A DNA stretch of 38,569 nucleotides from Balneolaceae bacterium (GTDB lineage: Bacteria > Bacteroidota > Rhodothermia > Balneolales > Balneolaceae): contig REDT01000177.1 of assembly GCA_007693295.1 (NCBI GenBank), forward strand, positions 1 through 38,569, in the 5' to 3' direction. Numbering within the stretch: the first letter of the stretch is position 1; every line of letters starts with the position of its first letter. A model generated the notes under the pieces. The model was not told the DNA's origin and did not search any database. It saw nothing but the letters and a program-made list of their open reading frames with translations. This document shows, piece by piece, positions 9,206 through 19,391 of the stretch. The position numbers and the translations under genes are program-made.

Positions 9206-10613
9206 CGCGGCTCCAAAGATTGCTCAGCCGAACAGAAGTACTCACCTGGAGGGTAAGTATAATGCCAATAATTAAGAACAGGATGTTAATGCCCCACATA
9301 CCCAGGAAGGGACTGATTATCATTCTGTCAGCCAATTTTTCACCTTGTATGATTGCAATAAAGTAGACGGTTAAAAGGCCTGCACTGATAAGTGCTGCCA
9401 CTCCAATATTGCCCTTACGTGTAAGCATTCCAATTGGAGCACCCAAAAGAACAAATACAAAACAGGCAAAGGGGATTGAGAGTTTTTTATGAACTTCAAC
9501 CATATATTCCGCAACTCGAAAATCCCGCCAGCCCGTATTGCTTTTAAGGTTGTTCAGCTCTGAGCGATAATTTTCCAAAGAGTGGATAGCCCGGTTAAGT
9601 GTGCCGACTTTCGAAGTTGGATTGATCAGGTGCTGCAGTGCAATAAATTCACTATCGTAGATCAGCAGGGTATCACGGACTTTTTCATCCATCATTCTCA
9701 GGGCACTGCTCACTTCAGATTTAAAAGGCAGGCTGGTTGTTTGGCCGGTTCGATCCCTAAACTTTTCATACTCGTTTTGCTGCTCACTGCGCAGAGTATC
9801 AATAACTGCCAGCATGGCCTGAGCCGTCATGGTTCTGTCGGTGCGGCTTCGCTGGTCAGGATTTGAGCGGGAGAAGGCGAGATCAGAAAGGTCAAAGCTC
9901 ATCCGGTATTTGTTAAAGTACGTGCGTTCCAGGGTTTCATCAGCCTGCCGCACACCGGGAATATATCTTAACGCAGACCCGTCGTACAGAAACAGTGAAA
10001 GGGTGTATTGGTCAGGACTTTCCAGCCAGCCGCGTTCAGCATTGATAAAAGCTTGGTTTCGATCGTTAGATTTATCTTGAAATACTCTTACATCGTACAG
10101 GGAGTCGGTTTCGCTGTCTATCTCCTTTATAAGGAAAGTGTAGCCATCGATATCTTCATAAAATATACCCGGCTGCAGATCAAAAGCCGGTTTTTGCATC
10201 CGGATGTCCAGGAAAAGAGAACGGGCTTTGTGATTCGCTTCCGGCAGAATGTAATTGGAGAAATAGGCTGTAAAACCAAAAAAAAGAATTCCAAGTACCA
10301 ATACCGGGCTCATCAACCGAAAAGGGTTTACTCCGGCTGCTCGCACGGCGGTGAGCTCGTTCCACTCAGAAAACTGACCGAATGCCATCAGTGTGGATAC
10401 AAGTATCGCAACCGGAATGGCCAGTACAACCATATAGGCAAGGTTTGTAAGAATCAACTCAATAACAATAAACATGGGCAGACCTTTCCCAACCAGTTTA
10501 TCAACGTGAAGAATCAAAAACTGCATGAGCAGAATGAACATCATCGTAAGAAAACAGAAAAGGAACGGGCCAATATGCTTTCTGAGTATATGTAATTGAA
10601 CGCTATTCAACAT
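9198..10613 (-). CDS. lptF: LptF/LptG family permease (YjgP/YjgQ), first of pair
   Basis: Same topology; IPVAILVSTLMAFGQFSEWNELTAVRAAGVNPFRLMSPVL is a typical YjgP/Q motif. Confidence 0.88.
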   Translation of the reverse strand: MLNSVQLHILRKHIGPFLFCFLTMMFILLMQFLILHVDKLVGKGLPMFIVIELILTNLAYMVVLAIPVAILVSTLMAFGQFSEWNELTAVRAAGVNPFRLMSPVLVLGILFFGFTAYFSNYILPEANHKARSLFLDIRMQKPAFDLQPGIFYEDIDGYTFLIKEIDSETDSLYDVRVFQDKSNDRNQAFINAERGWLESPDQYTLSLFLYDGSALRYIPGVRQADETLERTYFNKYRMSFDLSDLAFSRSNPDQRSRTDRTMTAQAMLAVIDTLRSEQQNEYEKFRDRTGQTTSLPFKSEVSSALRMMDEKVRDTLLIYDSEFIALQHLINPTSKVGTLNRAIHSLENYRSELNNLKSNTGWRDFRVAEYMVEVHKKLSIPFACFVFVLLGAPIGMLTRKGNIGVAALISAGLLTVYFIAIIQGEKLADRMIISPFLGMWGINILFLIIGIILTLQVSTSVRLSNLWSRDE

Positions 10614-10976
10614 GACCCTAAATATAAGTGCTATAGAAACGGAACAGAAGTACTCTTTTTATGTTGTAAGCCGTGAGAGTGAGCTCAATTTAAAGCTGAA
10701 AGATTCAGATTGATGATTTACTTAAATAGTTACCAACGGATAAATTTTTGTAGTAGAAGCAGACAAACTCATAGCTATGGCCTGAGCATGAATTAATAAT
10801 GGTTTTAACTTTCAACATATTTGTGAATAGTTTATTATTGTGCTGCACCCATTTGTTTTAATTAAAATATCCCATTTCTCTATCGAAAAACTGTTACGAC
10901 GTTAAACAATACGTGTGTTAAATCTCAGTTTATTTATAATCCCGGTACGCGGGACCCGATAATGTAGTGTAATCCT

Positions 10977-13900
10977 GTGCACAATTTACGTCGTTTTTAT
11001 CAACTCTTGGTGATGGGGTGCATTTTTCAATTCGCATTTACGCCCGGGGTATATGCTCAACAGACGCAAGTTCAAGCCGATGCCGATACGGTTTGGGTGC
11101 CTGAAACAGATCCGCAATTTCTAAATACGTTTCGCACCGAGTACGGTGATTTTGTTGCCAATCCTTTTATCAGGCCTATTCCCAGGCTCTATTACATAAC
11201 GCTGCCAAGCGAAGAAATTGTTGTGGAGACACGTCCTGATGGCGGATTTTTAGCTGAAAGAAGAGTGGCCGGCATTCGTTCGGGGGTACCCGTGTCGATG
11301 AGTTTCAGAGACTATGCACAACTGCATAAGGAGTATGCCATAAAGGAGAATTGGACACAGTTAATTCAAGAGTCAAAGCTTCGCCAGGAGAGGCAGCGCG
11401 GCCTGCTTGATTTCAGCCTGACCATTCCGGGAGGGCGTGAATCGGCATTTACAACCATTTTTGGAACACCCGAGGTGAACCTGCGCGTTAACGGTGTGGC
11501 TTCGATGAATGTGGGGGCTTCCATCCAGAGATCTGAAGACCCGAACCTGCCGCTGGATCAGCAAACGCGGGTCGATCCTACCTTTGATCAGAGCCTTCAG
11601 CTCAATATACAGGGTACCATTGGCGATAAGCTTACCATTCAGACCGACTGGGATACCGAGCGGACTTTTGACTACCAGAACCGGTTGAGCATACTTTATG
11701 AAGGGTATGAGGATGAGATCATCAAAAGTATAGAGATGGGAAATGTGACGATGAATACCGGGAATTCACTTATTCGCGGTAGCGGGGCCCTTTTTGGAGT
11801 GAAGTCGGTTGTGGAGCTTGGGTCATTTCGTTTAACCTCGGTTGTTTCGCAGCAGGATGGAGAGAGTAATGTAGAGACGATCAGTGGCGGTTCACAGGAG
11901 CAGCCGATAAGAATTCGTCCGGCCGATTATAGCGACGATCGCCACTTTTTTCTCGATTTTTACACCAGGCAGCAGTTTGAAACAAGCATGGCAAATCCTC
12001 AGCAGCTTACCCAGACTCTTCAGATCGCAGATGTAGAGGTGTGGGTATTGCGTGAAAGTATCCAGGCTGATGCCGGTTCAAGGCTTGCGGTTGCGCTGGC
12101 CAACAGGGGAGTTGCTGACCAGCCGGATGGAACGTATAGCCCTCCAAATAACGCCCTGGACCCCTTCGATGATGAACTGCTTGATCAGTTCCGCGATCCG
12201 CAGGAAGGAGTTTCTGCAGAGGATCTGGGCATTCAGGATTCAAGAAACTTCGAAGAGGGTTACTTTACGCTGCTTGAAGAGGGAACCGACTATACGATCA
12301 ATAAAATTTCCGGATATATCTCACTCAGGCGCGGATTGGGCTCCAGGGAAGTACTGGCGGTAGCTTACACCTATCGCGGACAGGATAACCAGATCGTTAA
12401 TGTGGGTGAACTGAACAGAAGCGGTAACGACCGCATCTTTTTAAAGATGCTTCGTCCTTCGAATGTATCTACAGATAATGATCTTTTCCCACTCACGATG
12501 CGAAATATCTACTCACTGGGTGTGAGTAACATCAGCCGCGAATCGCTTGAGCTTGAGCTGCTGTTTACAGAAGATAACGTAGCCCGCGACCGATTGCCGG
12601 GCCGGACCGCAACCCTGCTTCAGGACCTGGGTCTCGACAGGGTAGACTCGCAGGGCGCTCTTGAGCCGGATAACCAGGTTGATTTTGGTACCGGTACGCT
12701 GGATCCGCAAAACGGGCTGATTGTATTTCCTTACCTGGAGCCTTTCGGCTCTCGTATAAGGGAAGTACTTGAAGACTCGCCCGCCACGGAAGAGGAGATT
12801 GAGCGGCTCACATATCGTGAACTCTACACCGAGCGCCAAAGAAACGCCGCTCAGAGTTCTAAGAACGGATTCTATCAATTCAGGGGAACCTCCAGAGGAG
12901 GGCTTCAGGATAATTACAGTCTTGGATTTGCCCTTGTTGAAGGTTCGGTAAGAGTATTTGCCAACGGTTCTGAACTGCAGGAAAACGTAGACTACCAGGT
13001 CGATTACTCTTTTGGAAGCATCACCATTCTGAATGATCGATATACGGCGCCCGGGCAGGATATTCGTATTGAGTATGAAAATCAGGCCCTCACATCCATT
13101 GAACAGAAAACCTTTACGGGGCTGAGGGCTGAGTATCAAATTGCCAGAGACTTCAGCGTGGGCGGTACCTTTTTCCGGTTTAGTGAGCGTCCGCTTGATG
13201 ATAAGATCAGGATTGGGGATGAACCGATCAACAACGCCGTTTTTGGCTTCGATACCAATGCCCGGTTTGATACACCTTTTGTAACCCGCGCTCTCGACTG
13301 GCTGCCCGTACTGCAAACCCGCGAAAGTTCTGAGTTTACGTTTAGCGGAGAGATTGCACAATTAAGGCCCGGCATCGCCGAGACGAGAGCCGTAAGCAGG
13401 GCCATTCGTAACAATCAGCTCTTTGCGGATGAAGAGGAGGGGCTCTCGTTTATAGATGATTTTGAAGGGGCAGATATCAAGGTGAACCTGCTAAATGCCA
13501 CCCGCTGGAATATTGCTGCGGCACCGGCAGCTGTGCCGGGTTATGATGCTGATGCCGGATTTTTTGAAGAGGACGATTTTCCGGGCCAGCCGGCCTCCAG
13601 CCTCGACGTGAGAAGAGACAGGGCTGATCTCCGAAGTAAGTTTTCGTGGTACACCATACCCAGAAATATCAGCTCAATATTGGATAACGTAACTTTTACT
13701 CCCGAGTCGGAACCTGTTCGGGTAACCGATGTTTTTCCGGGTCGAGAAACGCAGAATCCGCAAGAAGAGATCATAAACACCATGGATATCTTCTTCGACC
13801 CTACTTCGCGCGGCCAGTATAACTATAACATGAATTTAAGGCAGCTGCTTGAAGAGGAGCCGGAAAAAACCTGGGGTGGCATGACCGCTGTGATACCATC

Positions 13901-16900
13901 CGGACAGGAGGATTTCACTCAAAACAATATTGAGTTCCTCGAGTTTTGGGTGCAGCCCATTCTGCCCGGCGGTGAACTTCCCTCAGCAGCATCAATAGAG
14001 GATTATGATGGTAAAATTTATATCGACATCGGTCTTGTATCTGAGGATGTGGTTCCAAATAATAAACTAAACACGGAAGATGGCCTGGCCCTGAACCCCG
14101 ACAATCTTATTCTCGACAGCCAGGCTAACCCGCGGTCAGCGCTGCCCGCAAATCCGCCTCCGCCCGAAGGTCAGTTTTCAAATGAAGACCGTGAACTTGA
14201 AGATGTGGGTCTTGATGGACTTCCGAATACAGGTGGGGTTAATGGTTTAAATGAACAGACGGTGTTTGCTGATTTTGTGGAAGAGATGCGGCAGCAGTGG
14301 GGCGCAGGCAGTGAAAAATTTCAACGCATCCAGGCCGACCCCTCCAATGATGACTATGTCTTTTATGGCGAATCACAGCTTGATGGTATTCCGCTGCACC
14401 AGCGATTTCACCGGATGCTGGGCTTTCCCGACGGCAACACGCCGCTCAATCAAAGTGAAAGAAGAGCCTCCACGAACCGGCCCGATACGGAAGGTCTTGT
14501 AAATCCCTCGACGGTGAATTTGACCAACGCTTACTTTCAGTATGAGGTGGAATTGAATCCGGCGGATGAATCCCGCTTGCAAATTGGGGCTCCGGGAACA
14601 TTTATTGTGGACCAGGTACCCGGTACCCGTCAGCAGGACAGATGGTACCAGGTCAGGATTCCACTGGACGAATTTATGCGTCAGGTTGGCGATATTAATG
14701 ATTTTCAGAATATCACCTACATTAGAATATGGATGTCGGGGTATAAACAGCCTTTCACGCTCCGGTTGGCTACGCTTGAATTTGTGGGAAGTCAGTGGCG
14801 TCAGGATGAAAACATCAACATTGAGAGCGATCCAAATGCAGATCTTCGAATCAGCACCATTAACATTGAGGAGAACTCTAACCGTCGCCCGGTTCCCTAC
14901 CGGCAGCCGGCAGGGGCAATTCGTGCCCAGAACAGGGGTACACAGCTCCAGTCACTTCAAAATGAACAGTCGATCGTACTTGATGTAGAGAACCTGGGGC
15001 CGGGCTCACAGCAACTTATTAAGCGGGTTTATCCGGGTGGACTGAACCTGCTCAACTACTCTAACATGAGAATGTTTGTTCATGGTGAGGGCTATAATGA
15101 GAGAGGAGATGCCGAGCTGGTGATGCGATTCGGGAATGACCTTGAGAACAACTACTACGAATACAGGCAGCCTGTAACTCCAACCGATCCCAATTATCCC
15201 TGGCAGACATTTGACCCCACGAATAGCGGTCAGCTGGAAGAAGAAGCGGAAATAGTGTGGCTGTATGAAGAAAACAGTATGAATATTGTTCTATCTGCTT
15301 TTAATCAGCTTAAACAGCTGCGCGACCAGGAGAATGGAAATCAGTTTTCAGATATCTACGAGAGGAGTGATATTCTGGAAGACGCTGTTCCCGGCGCCGT
15401 GGTGGCGATTAAAGGGAATCCCTCACTGGGCCGGGTTACAGAAATCGGGATGGGCATCCGAAACCCCTACGATCCGGATGATCCGAATGGGAATGGAACT
15501 CCGATACTTAATGCCCAGTTCTGGCTGAATGAGCTTCGTGTATCAGGTTTTGACAACGAGAGAGGCTGGGCGGCCAATGTTAAATCATCTCTCAAGCTGG
15601 CCGATTTTGCCACTATAAATGCAAACCTGACCCGGCAGACGCAGGGATTCGGATCGCTGAACTCAAGGCTGGGACAGCGAAGGGTAAGCAATGAACTGGC
15701 GTATGATATCAATACGGCAGTTAACCTGGACAGCTTTATTCCCGACAGGTACGGGTGGAGTATCCCGGTGAATCTGTCTGCCCGAAGAACGACTTCCGTG
15801 CCAAAGTATCTGCCTAACCAGGGAGATATTCGTCTCACCGATTTTGAGAGCGCGGTTCGAAACCGTACCGACCTGAACGAAAACCAGCAGGACCGCCTCA
15901 TAGAACAGCAGATAAATGAAGTAGAAACCTACCGGGAGAGCTATTCGGTAAACCTTTCCAATTTCTCTAAACGAAATTCCAGGAATCGGCTTTCGAGGTA
16001 TACCCTCGACAATACCACCGTAAACTATGTTTACAATACCAGCAAGGGCCGTAACCCGGAATACCGTTTTCAAGACAACTGGAACTACAACGCTTCGGTT
16101 CGCTATAACATCAACTTCAGAAATGTGCGCTTTATACGTCCTTTTGGGGTTCTGGAAAACGTGCCGCTTATTGGAGCCCTTGGAGGAATTCAGTTAGGGA
16201 TAATGCCGAACAATGTTACCACTTCGGCCAGTACCCGCCGATCTTACGAGGAGAGGTTGCGCCGTGTTCTGCCGGGACAGGATAACTTTCCGCTGCAGCA
16301 AACTCACAGTTTCACGTACAATACAAATCTTGGTATCGGATATAATTTAACGCCATCCATCACGACCAGTTTCCAGTCGCAAACGATTTTTGACCTTGCC
16401 CGTGAGTCGATAAGTGATGCAGGCCTGCCAGGAGTAGACAGTACCGCTTTTATACCTGATCCATCCTTTGGTGTATACAGGGACCTGATCAGCGGTGACA
16501 TTTCGCCCCGAAGAAGCAGCTATGCGGAGAACTATACCGCCGGTTGGCAGCCCCGATTTAACAGGATCAGTGCACTGGACTGGCTCAGCTATAATGCCCG
16601 TTATGCAGGTGGATATAGATGGGAAAACTCTCCGTTTGGCTCCAACCAGGGCTCGAGGGTGTCCAATACATTCCGGCTCGACCACACGCTTCGGATGGAT
16701 ACTGAAAACCTGCTGCGACGGCTTCCGTTCTACAGGGCTGCAGAAGAGGCCGAGCGTGAGGCTCGCCGTGAGAGAGAAGCCCGGCGCAGAGCTGCCAATA
16801 ACGCAGATAATGGAGATGCTGAATCACAAACATTCAGTGAACGCATCTCAGCCGTTGGACGGAGAACGTTTCTTGCAATCTTTAGCATGCGCAGCATTGA

Positions 16901-18212
16901 TATTAATTACAACGACTCTAAAACATCATCACAGGCAGGTTTTGATGGGGGATCGCGCTTCTTCGATATGTTCGGGGGCGATTCATATACCCCTTCATTC
17001 GGATATCGCGTTGGAATTTTTGAACGGATTGAGCGAGACAGGCTGATCTCAAATCCGGATGGTGTATCAACAATCCAGATTCCGGCCAACAATACCTATT
17101 CGGATAATTTCACATTAACCACCAGGTTCAATCCCTTTAGAAATGTGTCAATTGATCTGAGTTGGCAAACACAATGGGATGAACGGATTACGGAATCGAT
17201 CTCACTCGCTCCCGACGATACCTTCTCATCTGTGAGCAGCGCTTCCGGAAATATAACTTCAAGTGTCTGGGCGTTTGGCCCGGGCTATTCAGAGCTGTTC
17301 AGAAGCCAGTTGCAGTCAGCTTTTGATGATATGAGTACAAGTGAAAATACTATTTCGGGTGCAGAGGGTGAAGCTACGGTTCTGAACAACGTTGGCCTGC
17401 AAAGAGACTTCAGAAAAGCCTACCTGGGCAGGGGCAGATCTGTGGGAGAAAAAAACTTTACCCCTATACCGCTTCCCAACTGGCGGCTCAACTGGGCAGG
17501 TGTGGAAGACTGGATTCCATTTATCGGCAGATACATGCAGCGCGCAACGCTAACCCATGCCTATACCGGCCTCTACCGGCTGGGATGGAACCTGAACAAT
17601 AACCCTGACGAACTATTTACACGCCGCCTGGGCACCTACACCGTTGAGGATTTCAGGCCCGAATTTGATCCCTCTTCCGTAAATATCGAGAAACGGTTTT
17701 CACCCCTCATTCAGCTAAATGTGACCTGGGAAAACGGCCTGAGAACGCAGCTTGGATATGAAACCAGCAACCTTACCAGCCTGGCAATGTCGAACTCACA
17801 GGTGTCGGAACGGATTTCCAGAGGGCTTCGGATGCAGGTCGCCTATACGCTGCGTAATTTCAGAATGCCATTTCTCAGGCAGCTCTCCAATAACGTTGAC
17901 CTGAGCCTGACCGGAAACTACATTGAAGATACCGAGCAGCGATTCCTGCTGGATGCTGACCTGGAAAGGGCGCTGCGTGACGACTTTTCAGTGATTGACC
18001 GCAATCCGGATGCATACGACTTTAACCCACGTCCGCCAACAGGCCAAACCCGTATCAATGCCCAATTTGTGGTTGGCTACCGTTTTACAAATACGGTTAA
18101 TGCCAATTTCGAATACGGATTCAGCCAGATCCTGCCCAAATCATCAAGCACTTTTAAGCGAACAACACACGATATTCGGTTTAATGTCCGGATTAATATT
18201 CGGTCGTCTTAG
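10977..18212 (+). CDS. sprA: Cell surface protein SprA (type IX secretion outer-membrane translocon)
   Basis: 2411 aa with signal sequence; IGDKLTIQTDWDTERTFDYQNRLSILYEGYEDEIIKSIEMGNVTMNTGNSLIRGSGALFGVKS is SprA-like; size matches SprA family. GTG start. Confidence 0.95.
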   Translation: MHNLRRFYQLLVMGCIFQFAFTPGVYAQQTQVQADADTVWVPETDPQFLNTFRTEYGDFVANPFIRPIPRLYYITLPSEEIVVETRPDGGFLAERRVAGIRSGVPVSMSFRDYAQLHKEYAIKENWTQLIQESKLRQERQRGLLDFSLTIPGGRESAFTTIFGTPEVNLRVNGVASMNVGASIQRSEDPNLPLDQQTRVDPTFDQSLQLNIQGTIGDKLTIQTDWDTERTFDYQNRLSILYEGYEDEIIKSIEMGNVTMNTGNSLIRGSGALFGVKSVVELGSFRLTSVVSQQDGESNVETISGGSQEQPIRIRPADYSDDRHFFLDFYTRQQFETSMANPQQLTQTLQIADVEVWVLRESIQADAGSRLAVALANRGVADQPDGTYSPPNNALDPFDDELLDQFRDPQEGVSAEDLGIQDSRNFEEGYFTLLEEGTDYTINKISGYISLRRGLGSREVLAVAYTYRGQDNQIVNVGELNRSGNDRIFLKMLRPSNVSTDNDLFPLTMRNIYSLGVSNISRESLELELLFTEDNVARDRLPGRTATLLQDLGLDRVDSQGALEPDNQVDFGTGTLDPQNGLIVFPYLEPFGSRIREVLEDSPATEEEIERLTYRELYTERQRNAAQSSKNGFYQFRGTSRGGLQDNYSLGFALVEGSVRVFANGSELQENVDYQVDYSFGSITILNDRYTAPGQDIRIEYENQALTSIEQKTFTGLRAEYQIARDFSVGGTFFRFSERPLDDKIRIGDEPINNAVFGFDTNARFDTPFVTRALDWLPVLQTRESSEFTFSGEIAQLRPGIAETRAVSRAIRNNQLFADEEEGLSFIDDFEGADIKVNLLNATRWNIAAAPAAVPGYDADAGFFEEDDFPGQPASSLDVRRDRADLRSKFSWYTIPRNISSILDNVTFTPESEPVRVTDVFPGRETQNPQEEIINTMDIFFDPTSRGQYNYNMNLRQLLEEEPEKTWGGMTAVIPSGQEDFTQNNIEFLEFWVQPILPGGELPSAASIEDYDGKIYIDIGLVSEDVVPNNKLNTEDGLALNPDNLILDSQANPRSALPANPPPPEGQFSNEDRELEDVGLDGLPNTGGVNGLNEQTVFADFVEEMRQQWGAGSEKFQRIQADPSNDDYVFYGESQLDGIPLHQRFHRMLGFPDGNTPLNQSERRASTNRPDTEGLVNPSTVNLTNAYFQYEVELNPADESRLQIGAPGTFIVDQVPGTRQQDRWYQVRIPLDEFMRQVGDINDFQNITYIRIWMSGYKQPFTLRLATLEFVGSQWRQDENINIESDPNADLRISTINIEENSNRRPVPYRQPAGAIRAQNRGTQLQSLQNEQSIVLDVENLGPGSQQLIKRVYPGGLNLLNYSNMRMFVHGEGYNERGDAELVMRFGNDLENNYYEYRQPVTPTDPNYPWQTFDPTNSGQLEEEAEIVWLYEENSMNIVLSAFNQLKQLRDQENGNQFSDIYERSDILEDAVPGAVVAIKGNPSLGRVTEIGMGIRNPYDPDDPNGNGTPILNAQFWLNELRVSGFDNERGWAANVKSSLKLADFATINANLTRQTQGFGSLNSRLGQRRVSNELAYDINTAVNLDSFIPDRYGWSIPVNLSARRTTSVPKYLPNQGDIRLTDFESAVRNRTDLNENQQDRLIEQQINEVETYRESYSVNLSNFSKRNSRNRLSRYTLDNTTVNYVYNTSKGRNPEYRFQDNWNYNASVRYNINFRNVRFIRPFGVLENVPLIGALGGIQLGIMPNNVTTSASTRRSYEERLRRVLPGQDNFPLQQTHSFTYNTNLGIGYNLTPSITTSFQSQTIFDLARESISDAGLPGVDSTAFIPDPSFGVYRDLISGDISPRRSSYAENYTAGWQPRFNRISALDWLSYNARYAGGYRWENSPFGSNQGSRVSNTFRLDHTLRMDTENLLRRLPFYRAAEEAEREARREREARRRAANNADNGDAESQTFSERISAVGRRTFLAIFSMRSIDINYNDSKTSSQAGFDGGSRFFDMFGGDSYTPSFGYRVGIFERIERDRLISNPDGVSTIQIPANNTYSDNFTLTTRFNPFRNVSIDLSWQTQWDERITESISLAPDDTFSSVSSASGNITSSVWAFGPGYSELFRSQLQSAFDDMSTSENTISGAEGEATVLNNVGLQRDFRKAYLGRGRSVGEKNFTPIPLPNWRLNWAGVEDWIPFIGRYMQRATLTHAYTGLYRLGWNLNNNPDELFTRRLGTYTVEDFRPEFDPSSVNIEKRFSPLIQLNVTWENGLRTQLGYETSNLTSLAMSNSQVSERISRGLRMQVAYTLRNFRMPFLRQLSNNVDLSLTGNYIEDTEQRFLLDADLERALRDDFSVIDRNPDAYDFNPRPPTGQTRINAQFVVGYRFTNTVNANFEYGFSQILPKSSSTFKRTTHDIRFNVRINIRSS

Positions 18213-18297
18213 GATTGATGAGTGAATATGATTGATGTTCAGATTTACACTACAGGATATATTCAAATATTGAACTGGATTATGATGGGGAATCGCC

Positions 18298-18381
18298 AAC
18301 ACCGAAGGTGTTTAATATCATTAGCCCCGTGCGCAGCTCGGGGTAAAGGGGCGAAGCAAATGAACCCCGAGGCATGATATT
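18298..18381. repeat. REP-like nested inverted-repeat element
   Basis: Hairpin AACACC-gaa-GGTGTT (18298-18312), then outer IR AATATCAT (18314-18321)/ATGATATT (18374-18381) enclosing inner IR CTCGGGGT (18337-18344)/ACCCCGAG (18364-18371). Confidence 0.75.
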
Positions 18382-18851
18382 GATCAACGCTCAGGTATTA
18401 TCGAGGGGTAAGAGGAATGACCATTTGGCGCCTTCAAGTGCCCCGGAAAAGGATGGATTTCATGTCGGGCACGGTATTGATCCCGCGATTCTTTTGCGCA
18501 GGGCTTCGCGGGCCAACCTCCGATTCTGTTTCTTGGTTTTGCCTGGATAGATGCGGAGGTCTTGGGTGGATAGACTGTAGAATCGTCGAACTGTAGACCT
18601 GCGGCCGTCAGGTTGCTTCCGACAATTCATGCTTGACATGAACACTAGTCTGCATAGTCTATAAAGGGAATAAATAAAGTTCCTGAAAGCCTAACTCTGC
18701 AACTCTGTTTTCTAACTACCGAATTCGGTTTCGGGAGCGGTTTGAAGTGGTATAGAGTATATCTAAATCAGGGAAAACCCTATACTTGTCGATTCGTATT
18801 TGGAGTATAATTACTTATTACTCAATCTGAACGAATCAACGAGGAGATATC

Positions 18852-19262
18852 ATGAGAAAGTTGTCAATTCTATTAATGTTGGCCGCCTTTATTTTATCCG
18901 GATGTTCAAATACAGGAGCATTTCTGTCAGCCAATCAAACTATAGTGAACCTGAATGAAGGGAATTATTCCATTGCTGTCACAAACGTGACGGGGGAGTC
19001 GGAATCCGCCTATATATTTGGGTTAAGCTACTCTACGGGTTTAGCAGCCTCAACGTTTGCAATTGCCAGGGTAGAAGGTACCGGGATGTTATACTCTGAA
19101 GCACTTGAAAACCTCTGGGCAAATTTTGAAGCCACAAACGGAACTGTAAGAAATCAAAAACTGGCACTGGTCAATGTTCGATATGATACAGATATCCTGA
19201 ATTTATTTGTATATACAAAAGTAAGAGTGACTGTTCGGGCCGATGTGGTTGAATTTGACTGA
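18852..19262 (+). CDS. Lipoprotein, DUF6567-like
   Basis: Lipobox LSGC; GMLYSEALENLWANFEATNG...LALVNVRYDTDILNLFVYTKVRVTVRADVVEF resembles DUF6567 from memory. Upstream gaggag-like SD. Confidence 0.65.
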   Translation: MRKLSILLMLAAFILSGCSNTGAFLSANQTIVNLNEGNYSIAVTNVTGESESAYIFGLSYSTGLAASTFAIARVEGTGMLYSEALENLWANFEATNGTVRNQKLALVNVRYDTDILNLFVYTKVRVTVRADVVEFD

Positions 19263-19391
19263 CCTCAGAAGTTGTTGATAATCTCTGCACATCAAACTCA
19301 TCTTTGATTTTCAGGTTGAATTGTTCATAATTGATGAATGAACATCACATGGCAGTGGATTTAACCGGGGGAAATTATAATAGCAATTAAA

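Noticed and set aside
10008-10595. 195-aa plus-strand ORF antisense to lptF
   Set aside because: Lys/Arg/Asn-rich translation of a complement of TM-coding DNA; typical spurious antisense ORF.
12513-13361. 282-aa minus-strand ORF inside sprA
   Set aside because: Antisense to a strongly supported 2411-aa coding region; sequence has no recognisable family features.
18460-18645. 61-aa minus-strand ORF in the sprA-lipoprotein gap
   Set aside because: Arg-rich, no recognisable domain, no clear SD; not supported as a gene.
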